Notes: generated from the letters alone by a model not told the origin. Positions 7,211 to 16,630 are shown, counted from the stretch's first letter. The stretch is 16,630 bases of DNA from CAZFAT01 sp964517075 (GCA_964517075.1 CAZFAT010000413.1:1-16630), one strand, 5' to 3'. Numbers and translations are program-made.

Positions 7211-7510
7211 CAGGATCCCCCTCGCAACAACAAGTCCACCGCAGCGAATCGTAAGCCGAATTCTGTTTCCCGCCTCCTCCCGCCTGACGGCGGGATTCGG
7301 CGAGACGACGATCATTCCTCTAGGCTCGGCATTACTGGCGAGCTCGAGCAGCCTACCCGGAGGCTTCGGACGGGCCGTCCTCAAGCGCCTCCCTATTTGG
7401 CCTTGCTCCGTGCGGGGTTTGGCCTGCCATCGACCTTACGGCCGACGCGGTGCGCTCTTACCGCACCTTTTCACCCTTACCCACCTCCGCCCTCCGCCCT
7501 TCGGGCTCGG

Positions 7511-7567
7511 GCTACGGTGGGCAGGCCCACAGACGCCGACAGCGCCCGCGGGCTTGCCCACCGTAGC
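7511..7567. repeat. 13-bp inverted repeat in the enlarged P12 arm of rnpB
   Basis: GCTACGGTGGGCA at 7511-7523 is perfectly inverted as TGCCCACCGTAGC at 7555-7567, around a 31-nt GC-rich centre. In the RNA this makes a long extra stem between the conserved ACCGCC and GGTAAGGGTGAAA blocks, where E. coli RNase P RNA has a P12 arm of only about 23 nt. The look is that of a REP-like palindromic unit; that identity is inference. Confidence 0.8.
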
Positions 7568-7572
7568 TCGAG

Positions 7573-7592
7573 GCTCGAAGAGCCGAGAGCGA
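7573..7592. repeat. 20-nt repeat copy 1 (P12 arm)
   Basis: GCTCGAAGAGCCGAGAGCGA matches the stretch at 7701-7720 in 19 of 20 positions, in the same orientation. It sits at the base of the enlarged P12 arm next to the 13-bp inverted repeat. Confidence 0.75.
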
Positions 7593-7700
7593 AGGTGGGC
7601 GGTATCTTTTCTGTGCCACTTTCCTTCGGGTTGCCCCGACCGGGTATTACCCGGCGCACTGCCCTCTGGAGTTCGGACTTTCCTCCCCCCGCCGACGCTC

Positions 7701-7720
7701 GCTCGAAGAGCCGCGAGCGA
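7701..7720. repeat. 20-nt repeat copy 2 (P3 arm)
   Basis: GCTCGAAGAGCCGCGAGCGA differs from the copy at 7573-7592 by one base. Within the RNA this copy forms the tip of P3: CTCGCTCG (7698-7705) pairs with CGAGCGAG (7714-7721) across an 8-nt loop. Confidence 0.75.
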
Positions 7721-7762
7721 GGGCGGGCGGCGATCGTCTGATCCGCTGCGGCGGAACATTCG

Positions 7763-7768
7763 ATGTTA
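7763..7768 (-). promoter_or_regulatory. Candidate -10 element for rnpB
   Basis: TAACAT on the minus strand lies 7 nt before the predicted 5' end of the RNase P RNA at 7755, inside a short dyad AACAT-TCG-ATGTT (7755-7767). No good -35 is seen at the proper distance, which falls at the regulator stop codon. It is a plausible but unproven promoter; read-through from the regulator operon is the alternative. Confidence 0.35.
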
Positions 7769-7789
7769 GCAGGTCGCGCTGCCCCCGCC

Positions 7790-9205
7790 CTAGCCGTCCA
7801 CTTCCTGGCTGATGCCGTACTGCTCGAGCTTCTTGTACAGATTGCTCCGCGGCGTGTCGATCACGTCGGCGGTCTTCGAGATGTTCCAGCTATACTCCCG
7901 CAGCTTCTCCACGATGAACGCCCGCTCGGACCATTCCTTGAACTCGCGGAGAGTCGCGGGCTTGTGGTCAGCCAGCGGGCCCGGCCCCGCCCCTTCCCCG
8001 GTGACCGGTGTGACCGTCGCCGCTACGGGCGCCGGCCGCGCGCCCACCCGCAGGACTTGACGAACGTCGTCGGCCTCGATGACGTCGCGGTCGCTCATGA
8101 TCAGCAGCCGCTCGACGGCATTGCGCAGCTCGCGCACGTTGCCCCGCCAGGGTGCCTGGCGAAGCACGTCGAGCGCGGCCGAGGCAAAACGCACGGGCCG
8201 GCGATTGCTCTCGCGGCTGAACTGCGCGACGAAGTGCTGGACGAGTGCCGGGATGTCCTCGGTGCGTTCCCGCAGCGGCGCCACGAGAATCGGGATGACG
8301 CTCAACCGGAAGTACAGGTCCTCGCGAAAGCGGCCCTGCGCGATCTCGTCCTCGAGGTCCTTGTTCGTGGCCGCAATCACCCGAACGTCAACTTTGGTGG
8401 TACGCGACGAGCCCAGGCGTTCGACCTCGCCCTCCTGGAGCACGCGCAGCACTTTGGCCTGTGTCCGGGCGCTCATGTCGCCCACTTCATCGAGGAAGAT
8501 GGTGCCGCGGTCAGCGAGCTCGAACTTCCCCACCTGCTTGTCGGTGGCGCCGGTGAACGCCCCGCGCTCGTGGCCGAACAGCTCCGACTCGATCAAGTCC
8601 TCGGGGATGGCGGCGCAGTTCACCTGCACGAAGCGCTCGCGCGCGCGCAGGCTTCCGCGGTGAATCGCGCGCGCGACGAGTTCCTTGCCGACGCCGCTTT
8701 CGCCGAGAATCAGCACGGTGGCGTGACTGGGCGCGGCCCGCCGCACCTGGTCCATGACGCGCGCGAGCGCCGGACTGTCGCCGACGAGCTGATGGCGGCT
8801 CTCGAGCGCGGTCCGCAGCGTGCGGTTCTCCCGCCTGAGACTGCCAAGCTCGACTCCTTCGCGCACGGCGTCGAGGACCTGTTCCTTGGAGAGCGGCTTC
8901 TCGATGAACCGGAACGCGCCCAGCCGCCCGGCCTCGAGCGCCGTCGCGCTCGTCCCATGCGCGGAGATGATCACCACCGGCAGCGCCTCGCTCAGCCCGC
9001 GCAGCCGGCTGAGGACCTCGAGTCCGTCGAGGCCAGGCATCTTCACGTCGAGAAAGACCAGATCGGGCGCCTCGCGCTCCACGAGGGCCAGTCCCTCGGG
9101 ACCGGAGCCCGCCGCGAGTACGTCGTGTCCCTCGTACTCGAGAATCATCCGCATGGTGTCGCGGATGGCGGACTCGTCATCGATGACGAGGATCCGGGCT
9201 TTCAT
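7790..9205 (-). CDS. Sigma-54-dependent response regulator (NtrC/AtoC type)
   Basis: A cytoplasmic transcription activator of 471 residues with the full NtrC layout. The receiver domain (1-120) has acidic D10/E11, the phosphorylation site D53 in FLDVKMPG, and the conserved lysine in KPL (K103). The AAA+ domain (about 140-370) has Walker A GESGVGKE (168-175), the sigma-54-contacting GAFTGA loop (215-220), Walker B IFLDE (237-241) and LYFRLSV. A Pro/Ala/Gly-rich linker (388-415) leads to a Fis-type helix-turn-helix (about 428-465, NISKTADVIDTPRSNLYKKL). It should activate sigma-54 promoters after phosphorylation by a histidine kinase, but none is encoded in the window. Its ATG overlaps the HtrA stop in an ATGA and lacks its own ribosome site, pointing to translational coupling with the protease. 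Confidence 0.97.
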   Translation of the reverse strand: MKARILVIDDESAIRDTMRMILEYEGHDVLAAGSGPEGLALVEREAPDLVFLDVKMPGLDGLEVLSRLRGLSEALPVVIISAHGTSATALEAGRLGAFRFIEKPLSKEQVLDAVREGVELGSLRRENRTLRTALESRHQLVGDSPALARVMDQVRRAAPSHATVLILGESGVGKELVARAIHRGSLRARERFVQVNCAAIPEDLIESELFGHERGAFTGATDKQVGKFELADRGTIFLDEVGDMSARTQAKVLRVLQEGEVERLGSSRTTKVDVRVIAATNKDLEDEIAQGRFREDLYFRLSVIPILVAPLRERTEDIPALVQHFVAQFSRESNRRPVRFASAALDVLRQAPWRGNVRELRNAVERLLIMSDRDVIEADDVRQVLRVGARPAPVAATVTPVTGEGAGPGPLADHKPATLREFKEWSERAFIVEKLREYSWNISKTADVIDTPRSNLYKKLEQYGISQEVDG

Positions 9206-10701
9206 GGCGCCGGATCGAGCATGACGGTGGTGATGGAGCGATCCCCCGTGACGCGGTTGTAAATCAATACCGCCGCCGCCTCGCCGGGCTGCAGCGCGGC
9301 GACGATCGCGCGATACGCCGCCTCAGAGGGGACGGCCCGACGGTTGATCTCCAGGAGAATCTGGTTTGCGCGAATCCCGGTGAGACGCGCCGGTCCCGCC
9401 GGGTCCACCTCGGTGACTAACACACCCTGAATTGTGCCGGGCAGACGGAGCCGCTCGATCGTCGACAGATCGAGATCCCGGACGGCCAGTCCCAGCGGGG
9501 CGTACGCACGCGACGTCGGCCTGGCGTCTGCCATCCCGTCGCCGCGCGGCGTCCGCCGCCGCACCGCCTCGGGCAGCGGCCGGTCCCGCAGCTTGACGTG
9601 CACGTCACGCACCGTTCCGTCGCGCCAGAGCCGCAGGGCGGCCAGTGTGCCCGGGGCTCGTTCGGAGACGAATCGGATCAGATCCTCATCTGAGGTGACT
9701 GGCTGGCCATCCACCGCGACGACGACGTCATAGGGACGCAGACCGGCGGCGGCGGCAGGCGTGCCCGCCGAGACGTCTTCCACGAGTGCCCCCCGCTCCG
9801 GCCCCAGCCGAAGGGCGCGGCGGAGCGGCGGCGTGACCGACGTCAGGCCGATGCCAATGAACCCGCGCGCCACCCGGCCGTACGCGCGCAATTGGGGCAG
9901 CACCGCGACGACCTGAGCGATCGGCACGGCGAACCCGATGTTCGGGGCCTGGGCGCTCACGGCAGTCGTGATGCCGACGACCTCGCCCCGCGCGTTGATC
10001 AGCGGTCCGCCGCTGTTCCCGACAATGATCGCCGCGTCGGTCTGGATGAAGGCGTCGAGCGCCTGATCCCACAGCTTGCGACCGAGGTAACTGACGACGC
10101 CGACCGTCACCGAGTGCGCGTAGACGCCCAGCGGATTGCCGATGGCGCAGACCCACTCGCCCACCCGTAGGGCGTCGGAATCACCGAGCGGTACCGTGGG
10201 GAGGGGCGAGGCCGACTGCACCCGCAGCAGCGCGACGTCGATGGCCGGGTCCACTCCCACCACCTCCGCGCGGAACAATCGACCGTCCCCGAGCGTGACC
10301 GTCACGCGGTCGGCGCCGGCGACGACGTGATGATTGGTCAGGATGTAACCGGCCGGATCGATGACGAAGCCGCTGCCGGAGCCTTCGCGGAGATTGACGC
10401 CACCGCCCGAACGCCGTCCGGGACGGGTCGAAGACTCGGCGCGGCGTGAGGCCGTATCGACGTTGACGACCGCGGGATTGACCGCTTGCGCGACAGCGGC
10501 GAAGTCCACCGGCGAGGGGAGCGACGCGCCAGCGGGCCGCGAGACGACCGCGGGCAGGACCAGCGGTTCGATCTCCGCGGCGCCCGGCGGGCTGAGAGGC
10601 GCGCTCGTTGGAGCGGGGGGACGCGTGCCTGCCACGACCAGCCCCAACAGGAAGCTGACCACGGCCGCCAGCAGGACGATCGGGCCCGTCTGCCGAGTCA
10701 T
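9202..10701 (-). CDS. HtrA/Deg-type serine protease with two PDZ domains
   Basis: An envelope-stress protease/chaperone of 499 residues. Residues 7-24 form a hydrophobic N-terminal helix (signal or anchor; no clear cleavage motif), so it faces the periplasm. The trypsin-like domain (about 65-270) has GSGFVID (108-114), TNHHVV with catalytic H125, DVALLR with D155, and GNSGGP (228-233) with S230. PDZ 1 (about 279-372, RGFIGIG start, VVVAVDGQPV) and PDZ 2 (about 402-495, LGLAVRDL, GVLVTEVDPAGPA) follow, so the layout is DegP-like. The residues before the serine read AIIVGNSGG, where many homologues have INPGNSGG. A GAGG ribosome site precedes the ATG at 10701. It starts 7 nt after the ligase stop and overlaps the response regulator start by 4 nt, which suggests coupled expression with that regulator. 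Confidence 0.96.
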   Translation of the reverse strand: MTRQTGPIVLLAAVVSFLLGLVVAGTRPPAPTSAPLSPPGAAEIEPLVLPAVVSRPAGASLPSPVDFAAVAQAVNPAVVNVDTASRRAESSTRPGRRSGGGVNLREGSGSGFVIDPAGYILTNHHVVAGADRVTVTLGDGRLFRAEVVGVDPAIDVALLRVQSASPLPTVPLGDSDALRVGEWVCAIGNPLGVYAHSVTVGVVSYLGRKLWDQALDAFIQTDAAIIVGNSGGPLINARGEVVGITTAVSAQAPNIGFAVPIAQVVAVLPQLRAYGRVARGFIGIGLTSVTPPLRRALRLGPERGALVEDVSAGTPAAAAGLRPYDVVVAVDGQPVTSDEDLIRFVSERAPGTLAALRLWRDGTVRDVHVKLRDRPLPEAVRRRTPRGDGMADARPTSRAYAPLGLAVRDLDLSTIERLRLPGTIQGVLVTEVDPAGPARLTGIRANQILLEINRRAVPSEAAYRAIVAALQPGEAAAVLIYNRVTGDRSITTVMLDPAP

Positions 10702-10708
10702 CTGAGCC

Positions 10709-12887
<2,179 letters not shown>

Positions 12888-13916
12888 TCACCGGTCTCTG
12901 CTGAGCACATAGTCGGTGAGCGCGATGAGGGCGTCCCGTTCGGTCGAGGGGCGGAAGGCGCCGAGGAGCTGTTGCCGGGCGCGCGTGGCGTGGAGGATGG
13001 CCCGCTCGATCGCGGCTTCCAGCGCGCCGTGGCGGGTGAGCAGATCGCGGATGGTCCGCCACTGCTCCGGCGTGACGTGGCCGTCGGCGACGATGCCGCT
13101 GATGAGCTCCGCGACATCGGGGCCCGTGCGCTGCAGGAGGAGGATGATGGGCAGCGTGACCTTGCCTTCGCGCAGGTCCCCGCCAATCGGCTTCCCGAGC
13201 GCCGACGCCTCCGCCACGTAATCCAGCACGTCGTCGATGATCTGGAAGGCGATGCCCAGGTTGAAGCCGTACTCGCGGAGCGCCGTTCGCTGCTCGAGCG
13301 TGGCGTCGCCCAGTAGGCCGCCGATCTCCGCGCACCCGGCGAAGAGGTGCGCGGTCTTCCGGCGGATGATTTCGAAGTGCTCCTCTTCGGTAATGGTCGC
13401 GTCGCCCGTCTTGGTGAGCTGCTGGAGCTCGCCCTCGATCATCTTCAGCGTGCAGTCGCAGAGCAGGCGGACCACGTCGAGGCTGTCCTGCGTGAGCGCC
13501 ATCGCCATCGAGCGGATGTAGAGATAGTCGCCGAGGAGGACCGTGATGTCGCTGCCCCACCGGGAGTGGGCGGTGAGGCGGCCGCGCCGCGTCTCGGCGC
13601 CGTCGATGATGTCGTCGTGGACGAGCGTGGCAGTGTGGATGAACTCGACGACGGCGGCGTTCAGCACGCTGCGATCGCCGCGATAGCCGCAGAGCCGCGC
13701 GGACATGAGGAGCACCGCCGGCCGCACGCGCTTGCCGCCGCTCATCTGCACGTACTTGCCCATCTGCGGGATGAGCTCGACGCGCGACTCGAGATGCCGC
13801 GCGAACTCGCGCTCCACGCGCGCGAGTTCTTCCCGCACCGGCTCGAAAATCTGTGCGAGATCCGGCAGGGGTTGGGTGGCGGGGTTCGCCGAGACCGGCC
13901 TCGCGTGGGGACTCAC
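12888..13916 (-). CDS. Long-chain polyprenyl diphosphate synthase (IspB/HepT type)
   Basis: A trans-isoprenyl diphosphate synthase of 342 residues that extends farnesyl diphosphate with isopentenyl diphosphate to make a quinone side chain. The two Asp-rich Mg-binding motifs are DDIID at 101-105 and DDVLD at 228-232. GGKRVRP at 60-66 is the conserved IPP-binding region, and KT (188-189) and GDLREGKVTLP (246-256) also match. The residue five before the first motif is small (A96, in HTATLVH), the state seen in long-chain (octaprenyl/heptaprenyl) enzymes rather than farnesyl synthases. The exact length is inference. The start is a GTG at 13916 with a modest AGG-containing ribosome site. It lies 80 nt after the TatD gene and before the AT-rich spacer. 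Confidence 0.95.
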   Translation of the reverse strand: MSPHARPVSANPATQPLPDLAQIFEPVREELARVEREFARHLESRVELIPQMGKYVQMSGGKRVRPAVLLMSARLCGYRGDRSVLNAAVVEFIHTATLVHDDIIDGAETRRGRLTAHSRWGSDITVLLGDYLYIRSMAMALTQDSLDVVRLLCDCTLKMIEGELQQLTKTGDATITEEEHFEIIRRKTAHLFAGCAEIGGLLGDATLEQRTALREYGFNLGIAFQIIDDVLDYVAEASALGKPIGGDLREGKVTLPIILLLQRTGPDVAELISGIVADGHVTPEQWRTIRDLLTRHGALEAAIERAILHATRARQQLLGAFRPSTERDALIALTDYVLSRDR

Positions 13917-13957
13917 GGAGAAAACCTGCCGGAATCAGACCATAGGTTTCAATGGAG

Positions 13958-13963
13958 TGTCAA
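13958..13963 (-). promoter_or_regulatory. Possible -35 element before polyprenyl synthase gene
   Basis: A perfect TTGACA occurs in the 80-nt gap upstream of the GTG start. The hexamer 17 nt downstream is GTCTGA, a poor -10, and CTATGG is too near. The gap could hold a weak promoter, or the hexamer is fortuitous and the gene is read from the metG-tatD transcript. Confidence 0.2.
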
Positions 13964-13996
13964 CGCAGCCGGCCTGCATCGCCGGCGGGCACGGCG

Positions 13997-14800
13997 CTAC
14001 GCACGCCCGCGTGGCGCGACGAAGTGCGTGAAATTCTGCTGCAGGCGTTCGGCGAGATCGGTCACGCGCTCGCCGCGGGTCTCGGCCAGCGTCTGGACCG
14101 TCCGTTGAACCCAGGCCGGCTCGTTGCGGCGGCCGCGATGCGGCACCGGCGCGAGATACGGGGCGTCGGTTTCCACGAGCAGGCGATCGGCCGGCACGTA
14201 GGAGGCGACCTCCCGCAGCGCACCCGCCCGCGGAAACGTCAGGATACCCGCCAGCGACAGCAGGAACCCGAGGTCGAGGGCACGCCTGGCCTCCTCCAGG
14301 GTCCCACTGAAGCAGTGCATCACGCCGCGCAGCGCGCGGCCGGCCGCGTGCAGGATGGCCACCGTATCCTCGGCAGCCTCGCGCATATGGATGACCACCG
14401 GTAGATCGAGCTCGACGGCCAGGGCGACCTGCGCCGCGAACACGTCCTGTTGCACGGTCCTCGGAGCGAAGTCGTAGTGGTAGTCCAGGCCGATCTCGCC
14501 AATCGCGCGGGCGTCGGCCGCCTCGACGGCCGCGCGCGTGACCGCGACGACATCGGCGGCGTGTCCCTCGTAGCGTCCCGCGCGGTGCGGGTGCACGGCC
14601 GCCGCGAAGCGGACCGCCGGCCACGCGCTCCGAACCGTGGGGATGCGTCCAAGCTCCCCGGCGTCATCGGCCGAGAGAATGCAAAGGGCGGAGACGACAT
14701 GCGCCGCCTGTGCCCGCGCGACGACCGCATCGAGATCCTCGAGATAGGCCTCGTCGGCGAGGTGGCAGTGCGAGTCGGACACCGGCGGGCCCGCCGCCAT
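13997..14800 (-). CDS. TatD-family metal-dependent hydrolase (putative DNase)
   Basis: A cytoplasmic TIM-barrel hydrolase of 267 residues from the ATG at 14800, the usual size for TatD/YcfH proteins, which are metal-dependent deoxyribonucleases or related hydrolases. Metal-ligand positions are in place: H11 and H13 in DSHCHL, E102 in GEIGLDYHYD, H138 in VIHMRE, H162 in MHCFSG, and D212 in ETDAPYLAP. A GTG at 14836 would add 12 polar residues, but neither start has a clear ribosome site. The ATG gives the usual short lead before the first histidine motif. It follows the methionyl-tRNA synthetase gene closely. The metG-tatD order is common in bacteria, so ycfH-type is a fair description. Substrate unproven. 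Confidence 0.95.
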   Translation of the reverse strand: MAAGPPVSDSHCHLADEAYLEDLDAVVARAQAAHVVSALCILSADDAGELGRIPTVRSAWPAVRFAAAVHPHRAGRYEGHAADVVAVTRAAVEAADARAIGEIGLDYHYDFAPRTVQQDVFAAQVALAVELDLPVVIHMREAAEDTVAILHAAGRALRGVMHCFSGTLEEARRALDLGFLLSLAGILTFPRAGALREVASYVPADRLLVETDAPYLAPVPHRGRRNEPAWVQRTVQTLAETRGERVTDLAERLQQNFTHFVAPRGRA

Positions 14801-14848
14801 GCTGAGACTCGGCGAGGAGTCGACCGGCTTCGTCACGGCGACGCCGGT

Positions 14849-16630
14849 CTACCGGATCCGTGTGCCGGGCGCCGGGGGCTGGTCGAACGTCAGGAGAATC
14901 GGCGCGCCGCCGTCCGGACTCGCGGCCAGGACCATCCCGTTCGACTCGATCCCCATCAGCTTGGCCGGCTTCAGGTTGGCGACGAGGGCCACGAACCGGC
15001 CGACCAGCGCGTCGGCGGCGTACGCCTCGGCAATGCCGGCGACGATGACGCGCCGTTCCGTGCCGAGGTCGACGTCGAGCTTGACGAGCTTCTTGGAGTT
15101 CGGCACGCGCTCGGCGCCCACAATGTGCGCCACACGAAGCTCGACTTTCATGAAGTCATCGATGGAAATCCGGGTATCGGGCGCGGTCGCCGGCGCGGGT
15201 GTGCTCGGGCCGGCCGGTGCGGCGGCGCCGGGCAAATCCTTGGGCAGTTCGGTCACGGAAGTCTCCTTGGTCTGAGTCCCGGGCGCGGCGGCGGGCGGTT
15301 CGAGTCGCGGCCACAGCGCCTCGCCGTGCGTCATCCTCGCCGCGCCGCTCGTCCGGAACTGGCCGTCGTCGTCGAGCCGAAGCGTCGAGGTCCCGGCGGG
15401 CCGCGCACCCAGCCGGTCGAGAATCCTGCCGGCGGATTCGGGGATGACGGGGGTGAGCAGGACGGCGGCCACGCGTAACGCCTCGGCCGCCTGCCACAGC
15501 GCACCGTCGAGCTCGCGGTCGCGGCCGTCGCGGGCCAGCACCCACGGCTCGCTCGCGGTGATGTGCTCGTTGGTGGCGTCAATCAGGCGAAAGGCCTGGC
15601 GGCACGCCTCGTCGAGGGCGAACTGTTCCATCGCCGTGCGGTACGCGGCCACCGCCCGCTCGATGGCCGCCGGCAGCCGATCGCCGCCGCCGGCCGCGCC
15701 GAGCTCCCCGCCGCGATAGCGGCCGGCCATGGCCGTCACCCGATGGACGAGGTTGCCCAGGTTGTTGGCGAGGTCGACGTTGTACTTCTCCTCGAACCGA
15801 TCCCAGGTGAAGTCGCCGTCCGAGCCGTAGACGATTTCCTTCACGAGATACAGCCGCAGGGGATCCGGGCCCAGTCGCGCCGCGGCCTCGAGCGGATCGA
15901 GAAAAGTCCCGAGTGACTTGCTCATCTTCTCGCCCTTCAGCAGGACGAATCCGTGGCCGAAGACCTGCGCCGGGAGCGGGAGCCCGGCGCTCATCAGCAT
16001 GGCGGGCCAGACGATGCAGTGAAAGCGCGTGATGTCCTTCCCGATGACGTGCAGGCGGGCCGGCCACCAGGTCGCCACCTCATGGGGATCGCGCCCGTAG
16101 CCGGCCGCCGCGAGGTAATTGATCAGCGCGTCGTACCAGACGTACACGACGCTGGACGCGTCGAGCGGGAACGGGATGCCCCACGCCTGCCCCGCGCGGC
16201 TCACCGAGATGTCGTCGAGGCCGCCTTCCAGCACCCGCAGCATCTCGTTGCGCCGCGTGTCGGGCGCCACCCAGCCCGGCTGCTCCGCGTAGAGCTGCAG
16301 CAGCCGGTCGCGGTACTTCGAGAGCCGGAAGAAGTGATTCCGTTCCTTGATCCACTCGGCGGGACGCTCGTGAATCGGGCAGCGTCCCTCGAGGAGGTCG
16401 CGCTCCTGCTTGAATTCCTCGCAGGAAATGCAGTACCAGCCCTCGTACAGGCCTTCGTAGATGTCGCCGGCCGCGTGCGATTTCTGCAGAAAGGCCTCGA
16501 CGGCCTGCCGGTGACGAGGCTCGGTCGTGCGGATGAAGTCGTCGAACGAAATGTCGAGCCGGCGCCAGACGTCGCGGAACTCGTCGGCCATGCGATCGCA
16601 ATAGGCCAGCGGATCCTGCCCGAGCTCCCG
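14849..16630 (-). CDS. metG: Methionyl-tRNA synthetase, 5' end beyond window
   Basis: Charges tRNA(Met) with methionine, in the cytoplasm. The frame is open to the right edge, so 593 residues are visible and the first part, with the HIGH-type motif, is missing (roughly 50-70 residues by family length). The sequence RELGQDPLAYCDR at the edge joins smoothly to MADEFRDVWRRLDISFDDFIRTTE, so the Met at 16591 is internal. A zinc knuckle has C67, C70, C84 and H87 (visible numbering; CISC, then CPIH), and KMSKS lies at residues 235-239 (15914-15928). The anticodon-binding helices follow. After a Pro/Ala-rich linker, a C-terminal Trbp111-like tRNA-binding domain runs from about residue 488 to the end (MKVELRVAHIV, then NLKPAKLMGIESNGM). 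The TatD gene comes next on the same strand. Confidence 0.98.
   Translation of the reverse strand, partial: RELGQDPLAYCDRMADEFRDVWRRLDISFDDFIRTTEPRHRQAVEAFLQKSHAAGDIYEGLYEGWYCISCEEFKQERDLLEGRCPIHERPAEWIKERNHFFRLSKYRDRLLQLYAEQPGWVAPDTRRNEMLRVLEGGLDDISVSRAGQAWGIPFPLDASSVVYVWYDALINYLAAAGYGRDPHEVATWWPARLHVIGKDITRFHCIVWPAMLMSAGLPLPAQVFGHGFVLLKGEKMSKSLGTFLDPLEAAARLGPDPLRLYLVKEIVYGSDGDFTWDRFEEKYNVDLANNLGNLVHRVTAMAGRYRGGELGAAGGGDRLPAAIERAVAAYRTAMEQFALDEACRQAFRLIDATNEHITASEPWVLARDGRDRELDGALWQAAEALRVAAVLLTPVIPESAGRILDRLGARPAGTSTLRLDDDGQFRTSGAARMTHGEALWPRLEPPAAAPGTQTKETSVTELPKDLPGAAAPAGPSTPAPATAPDTRISIDDFMKVELRVAHIVGAERVPNSKKLVKLDVDLGTERRVIVAGIAEAYAADALVGRFVALVANLKPAKLMGIESNGMVLAASPDGGAPILLTFDQPPAPGTRIR

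Larger units (their letters stand above)
7235..7755 (-). ncRNA. rnpB: RNase P RNA, bacterial type A
   Basis: The catalytic RNA of ribonuclease P, which matures tRNA 5' ends. Conserved blocks occur in order on the minus strand: GAGGAAAGTCC with ACTCC (7668-7685, P4 5' strand), CAGAAAAGATACCGCC (around 7599-7614), GGTAAGGGTGAAA and GGTGCGGTAAGAGCGCACC (7449-7481), AGCAAGGCCAAATAGGG (7391-7407), GGGTAGGCTGCT, CCTAGAGGAATGA, and ACAGAATTCGGCTTAC (7251-7266). The ends are set by P1: TCCGCCGCAGCGGATC (7755-7740) pairs with GATTCGCTGCGGTGGA (7250-7235) over 16 bp with G-U wobbles; P2 pairs GACGATC with GATCGTC. The order after AAATAGGG fits type A. At about 520 nt it is longer than the usual 350-450, mainly from an enlarged P12 arm and a two-part stem near 7268-7306 where P19 would be. 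It lies 34 nt after the response regulator stop. Confidence 0.98.

Noticed and set aside
7211..7384. N-terminal extension of the amidohydrolase to an upstream start
   Set aside because: The extension would translate the 3' part of RNase P RNA, while the ATG at 7210 begins a good signal peptide and has a strong ribosome site.
7501..7722. CRISPR array
   Set aside because: There are only two copies of the 20-nt unit, both inside stems of a structured RNA, with no regular spacers and no cas genes.
5684..7741. A 685-codon plus-strand open frame
   Set aside because: It runs antisense to the epimerase, the amidohydrolase and the RNase P RNA. The RNA and protein evidence on the minus strand is decisive.
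7436..7759. Short open frames on both strands within rnpB
   Set aside because: The region is fully accounted for by RNase P RNA helices and conserved blocks.
7763..9262. A 499-codon plus-strand open frame
   Set aside because: Antisense to the complete response regulator and the end of htrA; no family features.
14801..14836. GTG start for the TatD-family gene
   Set aside because: It adds 12 polar residues before a family-typical N-terminus, and no ribosome site supports it; kept only as an alternative.

Overview
The window is a very GC-rich chromosomal segment, about two thirds G+C by eye, with short intergenic gaps and ordinary bacterial gene families. Long spurious open frames run antisense to most real genes, as expected when third codon positions are nearly all G or C. 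The gene content suggests a Gram-negative, probably soil-dwelling bacterium: secreted metal-dependent amidohydrolases with Gly/Arg-rich linkers, Tat-exported alpha/beta hydrolases, an HtrA protease coupled to an NtrC-type regulator, and a type A RNase P RNA. My best guess is Acidobacteriota, class Vicinamibacteria. That placement is inference from gene content and style, not from a marker comparison.

Left end (1-1557, minus strand): a HAD-family phosphatase that runs off the window edge, preceded by a secreted dihaem c-type cytochrome built from two similar helical halves. A 263-bp divergent spacer rich in GC hairpins (1558-1820) separates them from a plus-strand sodium/calcium-exchanger-family antiporter (1821-2828), the only convincing plus-strand protein gene.

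Middle (2794-7755, minus strand): reading in the direction of transcription, the RNase P RNA gene rnpB (about 7755-7235) is followed 25 nt later by a tight four-gene run. These are a secreted amidohydrolase, an NAD-dependent sugar epimerase/dehydratase, a Tat-exported alpha/beta hydrolase and a tandem (UspE-like) universal stress protein. Gaps are about 20-30 nt, so they are probably one operon. The stress-protein gene overlaps the 3' end of the antiporter gene tail to tail by 35 bp.

Right end (7790-16630, minus strand): a housekeeping series transcribed toward rnpB. It contains methionyl-tRNA synthetase (5' end outside the window), a TatD-type hydrolase, a long-chain polyprenyl diphosphate synthase, NAD-dependent DNA ligase, an HtrA/Deg protease, and a sigma-54-dependent response regulator whose ATG overlaps the protease stop codon. 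An unusual AT-rich, repetitive 151-bp spacer lies between the polyprenyl synthase and ligase genes.

I found no CRISPR array, transposase, prophage, tRNA or recognisable defence or biosynthetic system. The most interesting item is rnpB, whose P12 arm is greatly enlarged by a palindromic, repeat-like sequence. A 20-nt core of that arm recurs in P3, suggesting that a dispersed repeat has colonised non-essential stems of an essential ribozyme. Other points of interest are the duplicated cytochrome, the possible C-terminal fusion of the HAD protein, and the protease-regulator coupling without a histidine kinase in view.
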